Of a stretch of DNA of 26,333 nt, positions 13,416 to 21,847 are shown piece after piece. A program made the position numbers and the translations under genes. Below the pieces are notes generated by a model. That model was given only the letters and a program-made list of their open reading frames with translations. It searched no databases and was not told the DNA's origin. Position 1 is the stretch's first letter. Every line of letters begins with the position of its first letter. Source of the stretch: an uncultured Ruminococcus sp. (GTDB lineage: Bacteria > Bacillota > Clostridia > Lachnospirales > Lachnospiraceae); contig USFD01000044.1 of NCBI GenBank assembly GCA_900553885.1, positions 1 to 26,333 on the forward strand, read 5' to 3'.

Positions 13416-16010
13416 ATGAAAGAGAAGTATTGTTTTAAGGTAAATGGTGTTGTATGCAGCACAGAAGAGAACAAACCTCTGCTGCGCTACCTCAGAGACG
13501 ATCTGCATCTGCATTCCGTGAAGGACGGATGCAGTGAGGGCGCCTGCGGAACCTGTACGATTGTGGTGGACGGAAAAGCGGTAAAATCCTGTGTGCTGAC
13601 TACAAAGCTTGCCGCAGGGCGCAGCATTATAACCACAGAGGGACTGACCGAGGAAGAGAAGGAAGCTTTTGTATATGCCTTTGGCTCCCGGGGATCGGTT
13701 CAGTGCGGATTCTGTATTCCGGGCATGGTGATGGCAGGAAAGGCGCTGATCGATCAGGTGCCGGATCCTACGGAAGAGGAAATTAAAACGGCTCTCAAAG
13801 GAAATATCTGCCGCTGTACCGGATACAAGAAGATTATCGAAGGAATTCAGCTGGCTGCAGCCATACTCCGCGGCGACGCGTCCATAGAGGAAGATCTGGA
13901 AAAGGGCGAAGACTACGGCGTCGGCAAAAAGGCATTCCGTCTGGATGTACGGGAAAAGGTGCTGGGGTACGGCGAATATCCGGATGACGTGGAAATGGAA
14001 GGCATGGTGTATGCGTCGGCAGTGCGTTCCCGTTATCCCCGGGCCAGAGTTCTGGATATTCATTATGAAAAGGCGCTTGCCCTGCCGGGCGTGCTGGCAG
14101 TGCTGACGGCGGAAGATGTGCCCAACAATAAAGTAGGGCATCTGCAGCAGGACTGGGACGTAATGATTGCAAAAGGCAGTATTACCCGCTGTGTGGGAGA
14201 CGCTATCTGCCTGGTGGTAGCTGAGACAAGAAATACACTGGAAAAGGCCAAAAAACTGGTGAAAGTCGAATACGAAGAACTGAAGCCTGTGACAAATGTC
14301 CATGAGGCAATGGCTCCGGATGCGCCGAAAGTCCATTCAAAAGGCAATCTGTGCCAGAGCCGCCATGTGACAAGAGGAGACGCGAAAAAAGCTCTGGCAG
14401 AGTCGAAATATGTGGTAACTCAGAAATATACCACGCCATTTACCGAGCATGCGTTCCTGGAACCTGAGTGCGCAGTGGCGTTTCCGTATAAAGACGGGGT
14501 AAAAGTATACTCTACCGACCAGGGCGTGTATGATACCCGGCATGAGATTTCCATTATGCTGGGCTGGGATCCGGAGCGGATTGTGGTGGAGAACAAGCTG
14601 GTCGGCGGCGGATTCGGCGGAAAAGAAGACGTATCTGCCCAGCATATTGCGGCGCTGGCGGCCATTAAAGTGCAGCGGCCGGTAAAGGTTGTCTTTTCCC
14701 GGCAGGAGTCCATTAATTTCCATCCCAAGCGCCATGCCATGGAAGGAACATTTACCCTGGGATGTGATGAGAACGGGATATTTACAGGAATGGACTGTGA
14801 GATTTACTTTGATACAGGAGCTTACGCGTCGCTGTGCGGCCCGGTGCTGGAGAGAGCCTGTACCCATTCAGTAGGGCCGTACTGTTATCAGAATACAGAT
14901 ATCCGGGGATACGGATATTATACCAATAATCCGCCGGCCGGGGCGTTCCGGGGATTCGGTGTATGCCAGAGCGAGTTCGCCCTGGAATCCAACATCAATC
15001 TTCTGGCGGAAAAAGTAGGCATTTCGCCCTGGGAAATCCGGTACCGCAACGCCATTGAGCCCGGGAAGGTGCTTCCCAACGGACAGATTGCGGACTGCTC
15101 CACTGCTTTAAAGGAAGCGCTTCTGGCAGTAAAGGATGCCTATGAGAGCCATCCGGGACGGGCGGGGATCGCCTGTGCCATGAAAAATGCCGGCGTAGGC
15201 GTGGGCCTTCCGGATAAGGGGCGGGCGAAACTGATCGTTCATGACGGAAAGGTAGAACTGTACAGCGCCGCTTCTGATATCGGACAGGGATGCGCAACTG
15301 TCTTTGTCCAGATGGTGGCCGAGGCCACGGGGCTTGGCAGAGCTTATATTAAAAATATGGGTTCCAATTCGGAGGTGGCTCCGGATTCCGGAACAACATC
15401 CGGTTCCCGGCAGACGCTTATTACCGGAGAGGCGGTGCGGATGGCGGCGGCAGAGCTGAACGACGCCCTGAAAAAAGCAGACGGGGATCTGAAAAAACTG
15501 GAGGGCCGGGAGTTCTTTGCAGAATTTTTTGACCCTACGGATAAACTGGGGGCTGACGTGCCTTATCCGAAGAGCCATGTGGCATATGGATTCGCAGCCC
15601 ACGTAGTGGTTCTGGATGATGAAGGGCGTGTCAGAGAAGTTTATGCCGCTCATGATTCCGGCAAGGTGGTTAACCCCATTGCCATACAGGGGCAGATTGA
15701 AGGCGGTGTGCTTATGGGGCTGGGATATGCGCTGACGGAGGATTTCCCGCTGAAAGACGGCGTGCCTCAGGCAAAATACGGAACTCTGGGGCTGATGCGG
15801 GCGACCCAGATCCCGGATATCCATGCGATTTATGTGGAGAAGGAAGAGCTGCTGCCCTTTGCATACGGGGCGAAAGGAATCGGAGAAATTGCAACAATTC
15901 CTACTGCCCCGGCAGCTCAGGGAGCCTATTATGCAATGGATCACGTGCTGCGGACCAGCCTGCCGATGAAAGATACGTATTATTCGAAGAAACAGAAGGC
16001 GGTGAAATAG
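13416..16010 (+). CDS. xdh: Selenium-dependent-type xanthine dehydrogenase (2Fe-2S plus Mo domain)
   Basis: This 864-residue molybdenum hydroxylase fuses the iron-sulfur and Mo subunits. Residues 1-150 hold both 2Fe-2S sites: C39, C44, C47 and C59, then C97, C100, C132 and C134 (QCGFC, ICRCTGYKKI). From about 170 the Mo-binding part shows GGGFGGKEDVSAQ, GAFRGFGVCQSEFALES, DIGQGCATVF and the catalytic glutamate E824 in GAKGIGE. It matches the E. coli XdhD-like, selenium-dependent group. Selenium would be a labile cofactor atom, not selenocysteine, as no in-frame TGA is used. There is no FAD domain, so electrons must leave to a partner. Likely substrates are xanthine, hypoxanthine or urate-related purines. 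Confidence 0.9.
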   Translation: MKEKYCFKVNGVVCSTEENKPLLRYLRDDLHLHSVKDGCSEGACGTCTIVVDGKAVKSCVLTTKLAAGRSIITTEGLTEEEKEAFVYAFGSRGSVQCGFCIPGMVMAGKALIDQVPDPTEEEIKTALKGNICRCTGYKKIIEGIQLAAAILRGDASIEEDLEKGEDYGVGKKAFRLDVREKVLGYGEYPDDVEMEGMVYASAVRSRYPRARVLDIHYEKALALPGVLAVLTAEDVPNNKVGHLQQDWDVMIAKGSITRCVGDAICLVVAETRNTLEKAKKLVKVEYEELKPVTNVHEAMAPDAPKVHSKGNLCQSRHVTRGDAKKALAESKYVVTQKYTTPFTEHAFLEPECAVAFPYKDGVKVYSTDQGVYDTRHEISIMLGWDPERIVVENKLVGGGFGGKEDVSAQHIAALAAIKVQRPVKVVFSRQESINFHPKRHAMEGTFTLGCDENGIFTGMDCEIYFDTGAYASLCGPVLERACTHSVGPYCYQNTDIRGYGYYTNNPPAGAFRGFGVCQSEFALESNINLLAEKVGISPWEIRYRNAIEPGKVLPNGQIADCSTALKEALLAVKDAYESHPGRAGIACAMKNAGVGVGLPDKGRAKLIVHDGKVELYSAASDIGQGCATVFVQMVAEATGLGRAYIKNMGSNSEVAPDSGTTSGSRQTLITGEAVRMAAAELNDALKKADGDLKKLEGREFFAEFFDPTDKLGADVPYPKSHVAYGFAAHVVVLDDEGRVREVYAAHDSGKVVNPIAIQGQIEGGVLMGLGYALTEDFPLKDGVPQAKYGTLGLMRATQIPDIHAIYVEKEELLPFAYGAKGIGEIATIPTAPAAQGAYYAMDHVLRTSLPMKDTYYSKKQKAVK

Positions 16011-16013
16011 GCA

Positions 16014-16928
16014 GTGAGAGTCGGCGCGGTAATTGCGGCAGCCGGCGTGCCCGGCGGGTTTGCCGCATATGAAAAGACAGAACATACAGACGGCGCGGAT
16101 ATGGTGAAACGGATGATTCAGGTCTTTCACCAGGCCGGGGTGGAGGATGTGGCTGTCGTAACCGGATATAAGGCCAGGGAGACGGAGAAGAGCCTGTCAA
16201 AGCTGGGGGCTGTATTTCTGCGGAGCCCGGATTATGCCGGAGAGCAGATGCTGGATTATGCAGTCAGAGGCCTGGACTATCTCGGAAAAAGCTGTCAGAG
16301 GATCTTCTTCTGCCCTGCAGATGTGCCGCTGTTTTCTGTACAGACGGTGAAAGCCATGATGGAGACGGAATCTCCGGTGGTGATTCCGGTATATGAAGGG
16401 AAAAAGGGACATCCGATTCTTATCAGCGCCCAGCTGGTGCCGGGGATCTGTGCCTATCAGGGAGGGAGAGGTCTCAAAGGTGCCGTTGATGCATCGGGAG
16501 CCGCTGCCTGTCTGCTTCCGGTGACTGACGCGGGAGTTGCCCTGCGAGCAGGGGCAGACCGGGAATTTGATGAGATGGCTTCCAGCAGCGATATCCGGCA
16601 GATCTATCCCCGGATAAAGGTACAGCTGGTAAGAAACGAGCCTTTTTTCGGGCCGGGCATGGTGACGCTTTTAAAGCAGATACAGGCGCTGGGGTCTGTC
16701 CGGGAAGCCTGTGAAAAGACAGGAATGTCCTACAGTAAGGGCTGGAACCTGATCCGCACGGCGGAGCGGGAGACGGGATATACCATTGTAGACCGAAGCC
16801 CCGGGGGAAAAGGCGGCGGAGCGGCCAGAGTAAGTGAACGTGGATTGAAACTTCTGGAACGGTATGAGCAGTTCGAAAAGGAAATTGCCCGGATTGCCCG
16901 GGAAAAGTACCGGGAGATTTTTGAATAA
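16014..16928 (+). CDS. MocA-like domain fused to a ModE-type winged helix (molybdenum regulator)
   Basis: This 304-residue protein starts at GTG, 3 nt after xdh stops. Residues 1 to about 195 are a MobA/MocA-like fold (VGAVIAAAG, FFCPADVPLFS, GKKGHPILIS). The nucleotide-binding signature, normally LAAGxSxRMGxxK, is degraded to IAAAGVPGGFAAYEK, so transferase activity is doubtful. Residues about 208-304 match the ModE N-terminal winged helix (FFGPGMVTLLKQIQALGS, SYSKGWNLIRTAE, GGKGGGAARVSERG). In ModE the C-terminal part senses molybdate; here a cofactor-enzyme-like domain may sense Mo cofactor or its precursor. The modABC promoter with a 22-bp palindrome follows and is its likely target. Confidence 0.85.
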   Translation: MRVGAVIAAAGVPGGFAAYEKTEHTDGADMVKRMIQVFHQAGVEDVAVVTGYKARETEKSLSKLGAVFLRSPDYAGEQMLDYAVRGLDYLGKSCQRIFFCPADVPLFSVQTVKAMMETESPVVIPVYEGKKGHPILISAQLVPGICAYQGGRGLKGAVDASGAAACLLPVTDAGVALRAGADREFDEMASSSDIRQIYPRIKVQLVRNEPFFGPGMVTLLKQIQALGSVREACEKTGMSYSKGWNLIRTAERETGYTIVDRSPGGKGGGAARVSERGLKLLERYEQFEKEIARIAREKYREIFE

Positions 16929-16963
16929 AACGGGAGGGAAAACTGCCGGTGTTTCCGGAAGAT

Positions 16964-16993
16964 AAAAAGGCAGAGAACGGACGCTGCCTTTTT
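16964..16993 (+). terminator. Intrinsic terminator of the ssnA-mocA/modE operon
   Basis: AAAAAGGCAG (16964-16973) and CTGCCTTTTT (16984-16993) form a perfect 10-bp stem around a 10-nt loop, with the T-run built in. It lies 35 nt after the stop of the mocA-modE gene and separates the large operon from modABC. The A/T symmetry would let it work weakly on the other strand as well. Confidence 0.9.
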
Positions 16994-17004
16994 GTTACCC
17001 TACA

Positions 17005-17035
17005 GATTGTTTTTTAAAAAACAATCGAATATAAT
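17005..17035 (+). promoter_or_regulatory. modABC promoter with overlapping 22-bp palindromic operator
   Basis: A perfect 22-bp palindrome covers 17005-17026: GATTGTTTTTT followed by its exact complement. The promoter TTGTTT (17007-17012), 17-bp spacer, TATAAT (17030-17035) has its whole -35 inside it. A protein bound here would block polymerase, the usual way ModE-type regulators shut off molybdate uptake. The ModE-like winged helix is encoded directly upstream. I do not see the classic E. coli ModE half-site, so the pairing is inferred. Confidence 0.75.
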
Positions 17036-17068
17036 ATACATATTAAGAAAAAGAGGAGAAACAGTACT

Positions 17069-17935
17069 ATGAAGAAAAGAGGATTGGCAGCAATGCTGGC
17101 GGCGGCTATGGTATTTTCCTTAGCAGCATGCGGCAGGGAGGACTCCGGTGAAAACGGAAGCCAGGGGAAAAGTTCAGGAGAAGAGGAAACAGAGATCCAG
17201 GTATTTATTGCGGCCAGTCTGAATACGGTTATGACGGAACTGGCGGAAAAGTATAATGAGGATCATCCGAATGTGAAAATTACATTTAATGCGGACAGTT
17301 CAGGAACACTGCTGACTCAGATTCGGGAAGGATATGAGTGTGACATTTTCTTCTCTGCCGCGCAGAAACAGATGGACGATCTGGAGGCAGACGGACTTGT
17401 GGCAGAAGGAACCCGCGCGGATGTGGTAAACAATCAGGTTGTCGTAATTACACGGAAGGACAGCGGCACAAAAGTGACAGGCCTTGAGAATCTGGGTGAA
17501 GCGGAGAGCATCGCTTTAGCAGGCGGCAGCGTCCCGGTCGGCAGATACACAAGACAGGCCCTGATCAGTCTTGGCGTTCTCCCTGAGACAGACGATCCGG
17601 CAGCGATTACGACAGAGGAAGTGTCAGAGGCGCTCGGCGGTGTGGAGATCAGTGAGCAGGACAATGTAAGCAAGGTACTGACCGCGGTTGTGGAAGGATC
17701 CTGTGAGGTAGGAACGACCTATTATTCTGATACATACGGATATGAGGACGCTCTTGACATTCTCGAGACCGTCAGCTATGATCTGACCGGAAATGTCATT
17801 TATCCGATTGCGAGAGTGGTAAATGAGGAAGCAGATGACGCGCAGACGGCAGCCGCACAGGACTTCCTTGAGTATGTGCTCTCTGACGAGGCGAAAGAAG
17901 TGTTTGAAACCTATTATTTTGACACAGATGTATAA
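17069..17935 (+). CDS. modA: Molybdate ABC transporter substrate-binding lipoprotein
   Basis: This 288-residue protein begins with a lipoprotein signal, Lys/Arg then a hydrophobic run ending FSLAACG, lipidated at C21. It is therefore anchored outside the cell membrane as usual in Firmicutes. The mature part shows ModA features: VFIAASLNTVMTELAEKY, ITFNADSSGTLLTQIREG, CDIFFSAAQKQMDDL and IALAGGSVPVGRYTRQAL. It binds molybdate (or tungstate) and delivers it to ModB. It is first in modABC with its own promoter, downstream of the large operon's terminator. A tungstate-specific TupA is unlikely given this sequence and the ModB partner. Confidence 0.93.
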   Translation: MKKRGLAAMLAAAMVFSLAACGREDSGENGSQGKSSGEEETEIQVFIAASLNTVMTELAEKYNEDHPNVKITFNADSSGTLLTQIREGYECDIFFSAAQKQMDDLEADGLVAEGTRADVVNNQVVVITRKDSGTKVTGLENLGEAESIALAGGSVPVGRYTRQALISLGVLPETDDPAAITTEEVSEALGGVEISEQDNVSKVLTAVVEGSCEVGTTYYSDTYGYEDALDILETVSYDLTGNVIYPIARVVNEEADDAQTAAAQDFLEYVLSDEAKEVFETYYFDTDV

Positions 17936-17979
17936 TAACGGATAGCAGTGCTGCAACAGGATTTCGCAGGAGGAAATAC

Positions 17980-18684
17980 ATGGAAGAGATTATGGATATT
18001 TTAAAAGAACTGGACTGGAGTCCTCTGTTTATCTCATTGAAAACCGGAGCGGCTGCTACGGTAATCTCCTTTTTTCTGGGGATATTCGCAGCCAGGAAGG
18101 TAGTAAAAGCATCTCCCGGGAAGAAGGCGGTGATCGACGGGATCCTGACCCTGCCCATGGTGCTGCCGCCTACAGTAGCCGGCTTTTTCCTGCTGCTTCT
18201 GTTCAGCCGCAGGAGGCTCCTGGGCGAATTTCTGTTTGATGAATTCGGCTTTAAAGTAGTGCAGACCTGGGTGGGATGCGTGATTGCAGCCATAGTGATT
18301 GCGTTCCCTCTGATGTACCGCAATGCCAGGGCGGCTATGGAACAGGTGGATGTAAATCTGATCTATGCCGGCCGGACGCTGGGAATGTCGGAGATACAGA
18401 TTTTCTGGAAGATTGTAATTCCTGCGGCCGGACCGGGCATTGCGTCAGGCACGATTCTGACTTTTGCCAGAGCGCTGGGAGAATACGGAGCCACATCCAT
18501 GCTGGCAGGAAATATACCGGGCAAGACAGGGACCATTTCCCAGAAAATTGCAATGGTCATCCAGGACGGGGACTATCTGACCGCCGGAATCTGGGTGGCG
18601 GTAGTTCTGATTATTGCTTTTGCGGTGGTTTTCCTGATGAATCTTATTTCAGGGAAAAAGATGAAGAATGTGGGGAGGTGGTAG
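17980..18684 (+). CDS. modB: Molybdate ABC transporter permease
   Basis: This 234-residue inner-membrane permease has five or so hydrophobic segments. The ModB coupling loop is RALGEYGATSMLAGNIPGKTGTISQKI near residues 163-189, where the EAA-type motif meets ModC. An AGGAGG site precedes the ATG. It lies 44 bp after modA and ends 3 bp before modC, so the three are co-transcribed. Confidence 0.93.
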   Translation: MEEIMDILKELDWSPLFISLKTGAAATVISFFLGIFAARKVVKASPGKKAVIDGILTLPMVLPPTVAGFFLLLLFSRRRLLGEFLFDEFGFKVVQTWVGCVIAAIVIAFPLMYRNARAAMEQVDVNLIYAGRTLGMSEIQIFWKIVIPAAGPGIASGTILTFARALGEYGATSMLAGNIPGKTGTISQKIAMVIQDGDYLTAGIWVAVVLIIAFAVVFLMNLISGKKMKNVGRW

Positions 18685-18687
18685 TCC

Positions 18688-19725
18688 ATGAGTGTCTCTG
18701 TACATATTAAAAAAAGACTGGACAGTTTCCTGCTGGATATCAGTTTTGAGAGCAGGGCAAAGCGGATCGGTATCCTGGGCGCCTCCGGGTGCGGAAAGAG
18801 TATGACGCTTAAAAGCATCGCCGGCATCGCAGATCCGGATGAAGGGAAAATCGAGGCCGGCGGCAGAGTGTTTTTTGACAGCAGCGCCCGGATCAATCTG
18901 AAACCGCAGAAGCGCAGAGCCGGATATCTGTTTCAGAATTATGCTCTGTTTCCTTCTATGACAGTAGAAAAGAACATTGCGGCGGGACTGAAGGGAAACC
19001 GGGCGGAAACAGCGGCCAGGGTGAAGCAGATGGTGGAAAAATTTCAGCTTCAGGGCCTGGAAAAGAGACTGCCCTGTGAATTGTCCGGCGGCCAGCAGCA
19101 AAGAGTAGCGCTGGCCCGCATTATGGCCTATGAGCCGGATATTATTCTTCTGGACGAGCCCTTCTCTGCACTGGATATGTATCTGAAGGATCAGCTTCAG
19201 AGAGAATTGTCAGAAATGCTGAAGGATTACGGGGGAACTGTAATCCTGGTGTCCCACAACCGGGATGAAGTGTACCGGTTCAGCGAAGAACTGCTGATTA
19301 TCGATCAGGGCAGGATTGCGGTCAGCGGAAAGACAAAAGATATTTTTGCGCATCCGGTCAGCAAAGAAGCGGCAAGGCTTACAGGATGCAAGAACTTCTC
19401 GCGGGCGAGGCGGAGAGACGCCCATACGGTGGAGGCGCAGGACTGGGGGATTACCCTGCATACCACCAGGAAGATACCGGAAGATACACTGTGGATCGGA
19501 TACCGTGCCCATGATTTTGTCCCTGTCTGGGGGGAGGGCAAAGAGAATATGCTGAAGTTCGATCCAAAGAGCAGTGCGGAACTTCCTTTTGAACGGAATT
19601 ATTATATTAGAGCAGGAGAAACAGTCTGCTGGTTTGTACAGCGGGAAAAAATGAGAGAGATCGAAGAAAAGGGACTGCCGGATTATCTGTACCTGGAAGA
19701 GGAAAAAATGCTGTTTCTTAAGTGA
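18688..19725 (+). CDS. modC: Molybdate ABC transporter ATP-binding protein
   Basis: This 345-residue ABC ATPase has Walker A GASGCGKSM (near residue 31), signature LSGGQQQRVALARIM, Walker B IILLDEPFSALD and switch histidine LVSHNRDE. The C-terminal 110 residues form an accessory region where ModC proteins carry a TOBE/MOP molybdate-binding domain, though the typical MOP motif is not obvious. It powers uptake through ModB. GGAGG lies shortly before the start. No clear terminator follows before the MATE gene's promoter. Confidence 0.92.
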   Translation: MSVSVHIKKRLDSFLLDISFESRAKRIGILGASGCGKSMTLKSIAGIADPDEGKIEAGGRVFFDSSARINLKPQKRRAGYLFQNYALFPSMTVEKNIAAGLKGNRAETAARVKQMVEKFQLQGLEKRLPCELSGGQQQRVALARIMAYEPDIILLDEPFSALDMYLKDQLQRELSEMLKDYGGTVILVSHNRDEVYRFSEELLIIDQGRIAVSGKTKDIFAHPVSKEAARLTGCKNFSRARRRDAHTVEAQDWGITLHTTRKIPEDTLWIGYRAHDFVPVWGEGKENMLKFDPKSSAELPFERNYYIRAGETVCWFVQREKMREIEEKGLPDYLYLEEEKMLFLK

Positions 19726-19803
19726 GAGATGCCGGGTACAGACAGCGGTCAGACCGGTTTCGGAGCAATTCCCATTCTCTGTGTAAAAATTTGAAAAAGT
19801 GTA

Positions 19804-19832
19804 TTTACATGCCGGCTCTTCTGTTATATAAT
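19804..19832 (+). promoter_or_regulatory. Promoter of the MATE transporter gene
   Basis: TTTACA (19804-19809), a 17-bp spacer and TATAAT (19827-19832) nearly match the sigma-A consensus. The start would be about 19839, leaving a leader of under 30 nt with the CAGGAGA ribosome site. It marks the MATE gene as its own transcription unit. Confidence 0.8.
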
Positions 19833-19866
19833 CTGCACTTGGATTTCAGGAACAGGAGAAAAGATT

Positions 19867-21261
19867 ATGAAGGCAGTTCAATCTGATATGACAACAGGGA
19901 ATCCAATGAAAATCATCTTTGATTTTACCCTTCCGATTTTCATTGGAAATGTGTTTCAGCAGTTTTATAATATGATGGATGCGGTAATTGTAGGAAAGTT
20001 TGTCGGCAATAAAGCTCTGGCCGCCGTGGGAAGTACGGGGACGATTATGTTTCTGATCTACGGGTTTGTAGTCGGCATGACGGCAGGCTTTACCGTGCTG
20101 ACCGCGCAGAAATTCGGTGCCGGGGATATGCCGGCCATGCGCAGAACAGTAGCGGGTGCTTCGTTTCTGTCTCTGGTGGTGGGACTGGTGCTTACAGCGG
20201 CTTTTATGGTATTTATGAAGCCCTGGCTTGTTCTAATGCATACACCGGAAGATATTTTCGCGGACGCCTATGCGTATATTATGATCATCAGCGCCGGCAT
20301 CCTGGCGCAGATGCTCTATAATCTTCTGGCAAGCATCCTGCGTGCGCTGGGAAACAGCCGGGTACCGCTGTATTTTCTGATTCTGGCCGCCCTGCTGAAT
20401 ATTGTGCTGGATCTCGTATTTATTATTGTATTTCATATGGGAGCGGCGGGAGCGGCTGCTGCAACAGTGATTTCCCAGGGCGTTTCCGGGGTGCTGTGTT
20501 TATTCTATATAGGAAAGAAGGTCCCGCTTCTGCGTCTGACCCGGGAAGACTGGCATATGTCCGGCGCTCTTCTGGGAACGCAGATCCGGATCGGAATTCC
20601 CATGGCTCTGCAGTATTCGATTACTGCCATTGGAACAATGATGGTGCAGTCTGCCCTGAATATTCTGGGCTCTACACTGGTAGCTGCCTACACAGCCGCA
20701 GGCAAGATTGAGCAGATCGTTACACAGGCATATGTGGCAATGGGAACTATCATGGCGACCTACGGCGCCCAGAATATGGGCGCAGGAGATGTGCCCCGGA
20801 TCCGGCAGGGATTTAAGGCCTCTACAATTATCGGGATTCTGTATGCCGTTGCTTCAGCTGTGCTGGTTATGACAGCAGGGAAATATATGACGTATCTGTT
20901 TGTATCCGAAGATGTGGCGCTGATCATGGATTCTGTGAATACGTATCTTATCTGCGTGGGAATCTTTTTTATCCCGCTGGCAATTGTAAATATTTACCGG
21001 AACGGAATTCAGGGGCTGGGTTACGGCCTGCTTCCCATGATGGCCGGAGTGGCCGAACTGGTGGGGAGAGGCGTGGTTGCCGTAATTGCAGCCGGACGGA
21101 AAAGTTATCTGGGGGTATGTCTTGCAAGTCCTGCGGCCTGGGTGCTGGCTTCTCTGCTTCTGATCGGAATGTATTACTATGTAGTTAAAATAGATCTGAA
21201 AAAAATATTCCCGGACAAGTATGCCGGGAACGGGAAACGGAGCGATTCAGAGGCTCCGTGA
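19867..21261 (+). CDS. MATE family efflux transporter
   Basis: This 464-residue protein has about 12 hydrophobic segments in two similar halves, typical of MATE (NorM/DinF-type) exporters. Visible family stretches are FDFTLPIFIGNVFQQFYNMMDAVIVGKFVG at the start, LRALGNSRVPLYFLILAALLNIVLDLVFI, and GIPMALQYSITAIGTMMVQSALN opening the second half. It would expel cationic drugs or metabolites using sodium or protons; the substrate cannot be read from sequence. It has its own promoter, and nothing links it to the purine locus beyond adjacency. Confidence 0.9.
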   Translation: MKAVQSDMTTGNPMKIIFDFTLPIFIGNVFQQFYNMMDAVIVGKFVGNKALAAVGSTGTIMFLIYGFVVGMTAGFTVLTAQKFGAGDMPAMRRTVAGASFLSLVVGLVLTAAFMVFMKPWLVLMHTPEDIFADAYAYIMIISAGILAQMLYNLLASILRALGNSRVPLYFLILAALLNIVLDLVFIIVFHMGAAGAAAATVISQGVSGVLCLFYIGKKVPLLRLTREDWHMSGALLGTQIRIGIPMALQYSITAIGTMMVQSALNILGSTLVAAYTAAGKIEQIVTQAYVAMGTIMATYGAQNMGAGDVPRIRQGFKASTIIGILYAVASAVLVMTAGKYMTYLFVSEDVALIMDSVNTYLICVGIFFIPLAIVNIYRNGIQGLGYGLLPMMAGVAELVGRGVVAVIAAGRKSYLGVCLASPAAWVLASLLLIGMYYYVVKIDLKKIFPDKYAGNGKRSDSEAP

Positions 21262-21281
21262 ATATCGGTTTAGGCGAAGCC

Positions 21282-21318
21282 CAATGGCCGTGCATACAAA
21301 CTGTATGAACAGCCATTG
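21282..21318. terminator. Hairpin between convergent MATE and small hypothetical genes
   Basis: CAATGGC (21282-21288) pairs with GCCATTG (21312-21318), and CATAC/GTATG extend it inside. It lies 20 nt after the MATE stop. No solid T-run follows on the plus strand (TCTTCTGTTTTC), so it may be a weak or bidirectional terminator. Confidence 0.5.
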
Positions 21319-21407
21319 TCTTCTGTTTTCATGGTTTCAGGATAACAGGAAAATGTGAATCCAGTGTGACAATAAATGGAAGAAATTTTAAAAATTATAA
21401 AAAGAAA

Positions 21408-21719
21408 CTAAACTTTTCCGGCGATGGTGTGCATAGAGTCCAGGGCGGCCTGTATCCATCGCTTTTTCTCAGCCTCGAACCGTTCGTTAAGCCAGGCCAT
21501 TGCCTGATCCATCCCTTCGTCGGAGAGGGGGAAAGAGGCGCTCTCTTTCTGGTCATCGGGGGTGTCCTCGAAGCACCAGGGTTCGGGGTATACGTAGGCT
21601 GTGAAAGTGGTGATGTTCTTACCGTCGTCTCCTGCAAGATAGTACCGCATTCCCTGGTGGCTTCCGGAAAATGGTTCTTTTTTCAGCCCGCTATAAGGCA
21701 CAAGTCTTTTATCAATCAT
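21408..21719 (-). CDS. Small hypothetical protein (103 residues)
   Basis: This soluble 103-residue protein has no signal or membrane segment. It is acidic and aromatic (SGSHQGMRYYLAGDDGKNITTFTAYVYPEPWCFEDTPDD, then an amphipathic C-terminal helix with DQAMAWLNERFEAEKKRW). The even composition and clean reading frame suggest a real gene, and my impression is that such proteins recur in Lachnospiraceae. An AAAGGA site lies about 13 nt upstream, rather far. It may be on the same minus transcript as the solute-binding gene upstream, with a hairpin between. No function is proposed. Confidence 0.65.
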   Translation of the reverse strand: MIDKRLVPYSGLKKEPFSGSHQGMRYYLAGDDGKNITTFTAYVYPEPWCFEDTPDDQKESASFPLSDEGMDQAMAWLNERFEAEKKRWIQAALDSMHTIAGKV

Positions 21720-21780
21720 GGGATATGTATTCGTCCTTTCCAGAGTTATAAAATATATCAGCGGTTGCTCTGCACAGCTT

Positions 21781-21816
21781 CAGCCCGAAATTCCCTGGCA
21801 GGAGAAATTCCGGGCT
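21781..21816. terminator. Hairpin downstream of the solute-binding protein gene
   Basis: CAGCCCGAAATTC (21781-21793) pairs with GAAATTCCGGGCTG (21803-21816) with one bulge. It sits about 30 nt after the stop of the minus-strand gene. No T-run follows on the minus strand, so this may be an mRNA 3'-end or processing hairpin and not a strict terminator. Confidence 0.5.
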
Positions 21817-21847
21817 GCCGTGTCATATGTGCTGTGTGTCCATTATA

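Noticed and set aside
13416..16010. Selenocysteine in the selenium-dependent hydroxylase
   Set aside because: The frame is continuous without an in-frame TGA. In this enzyme group selenium is a labile cofactor atom, so no recoding element is needed.
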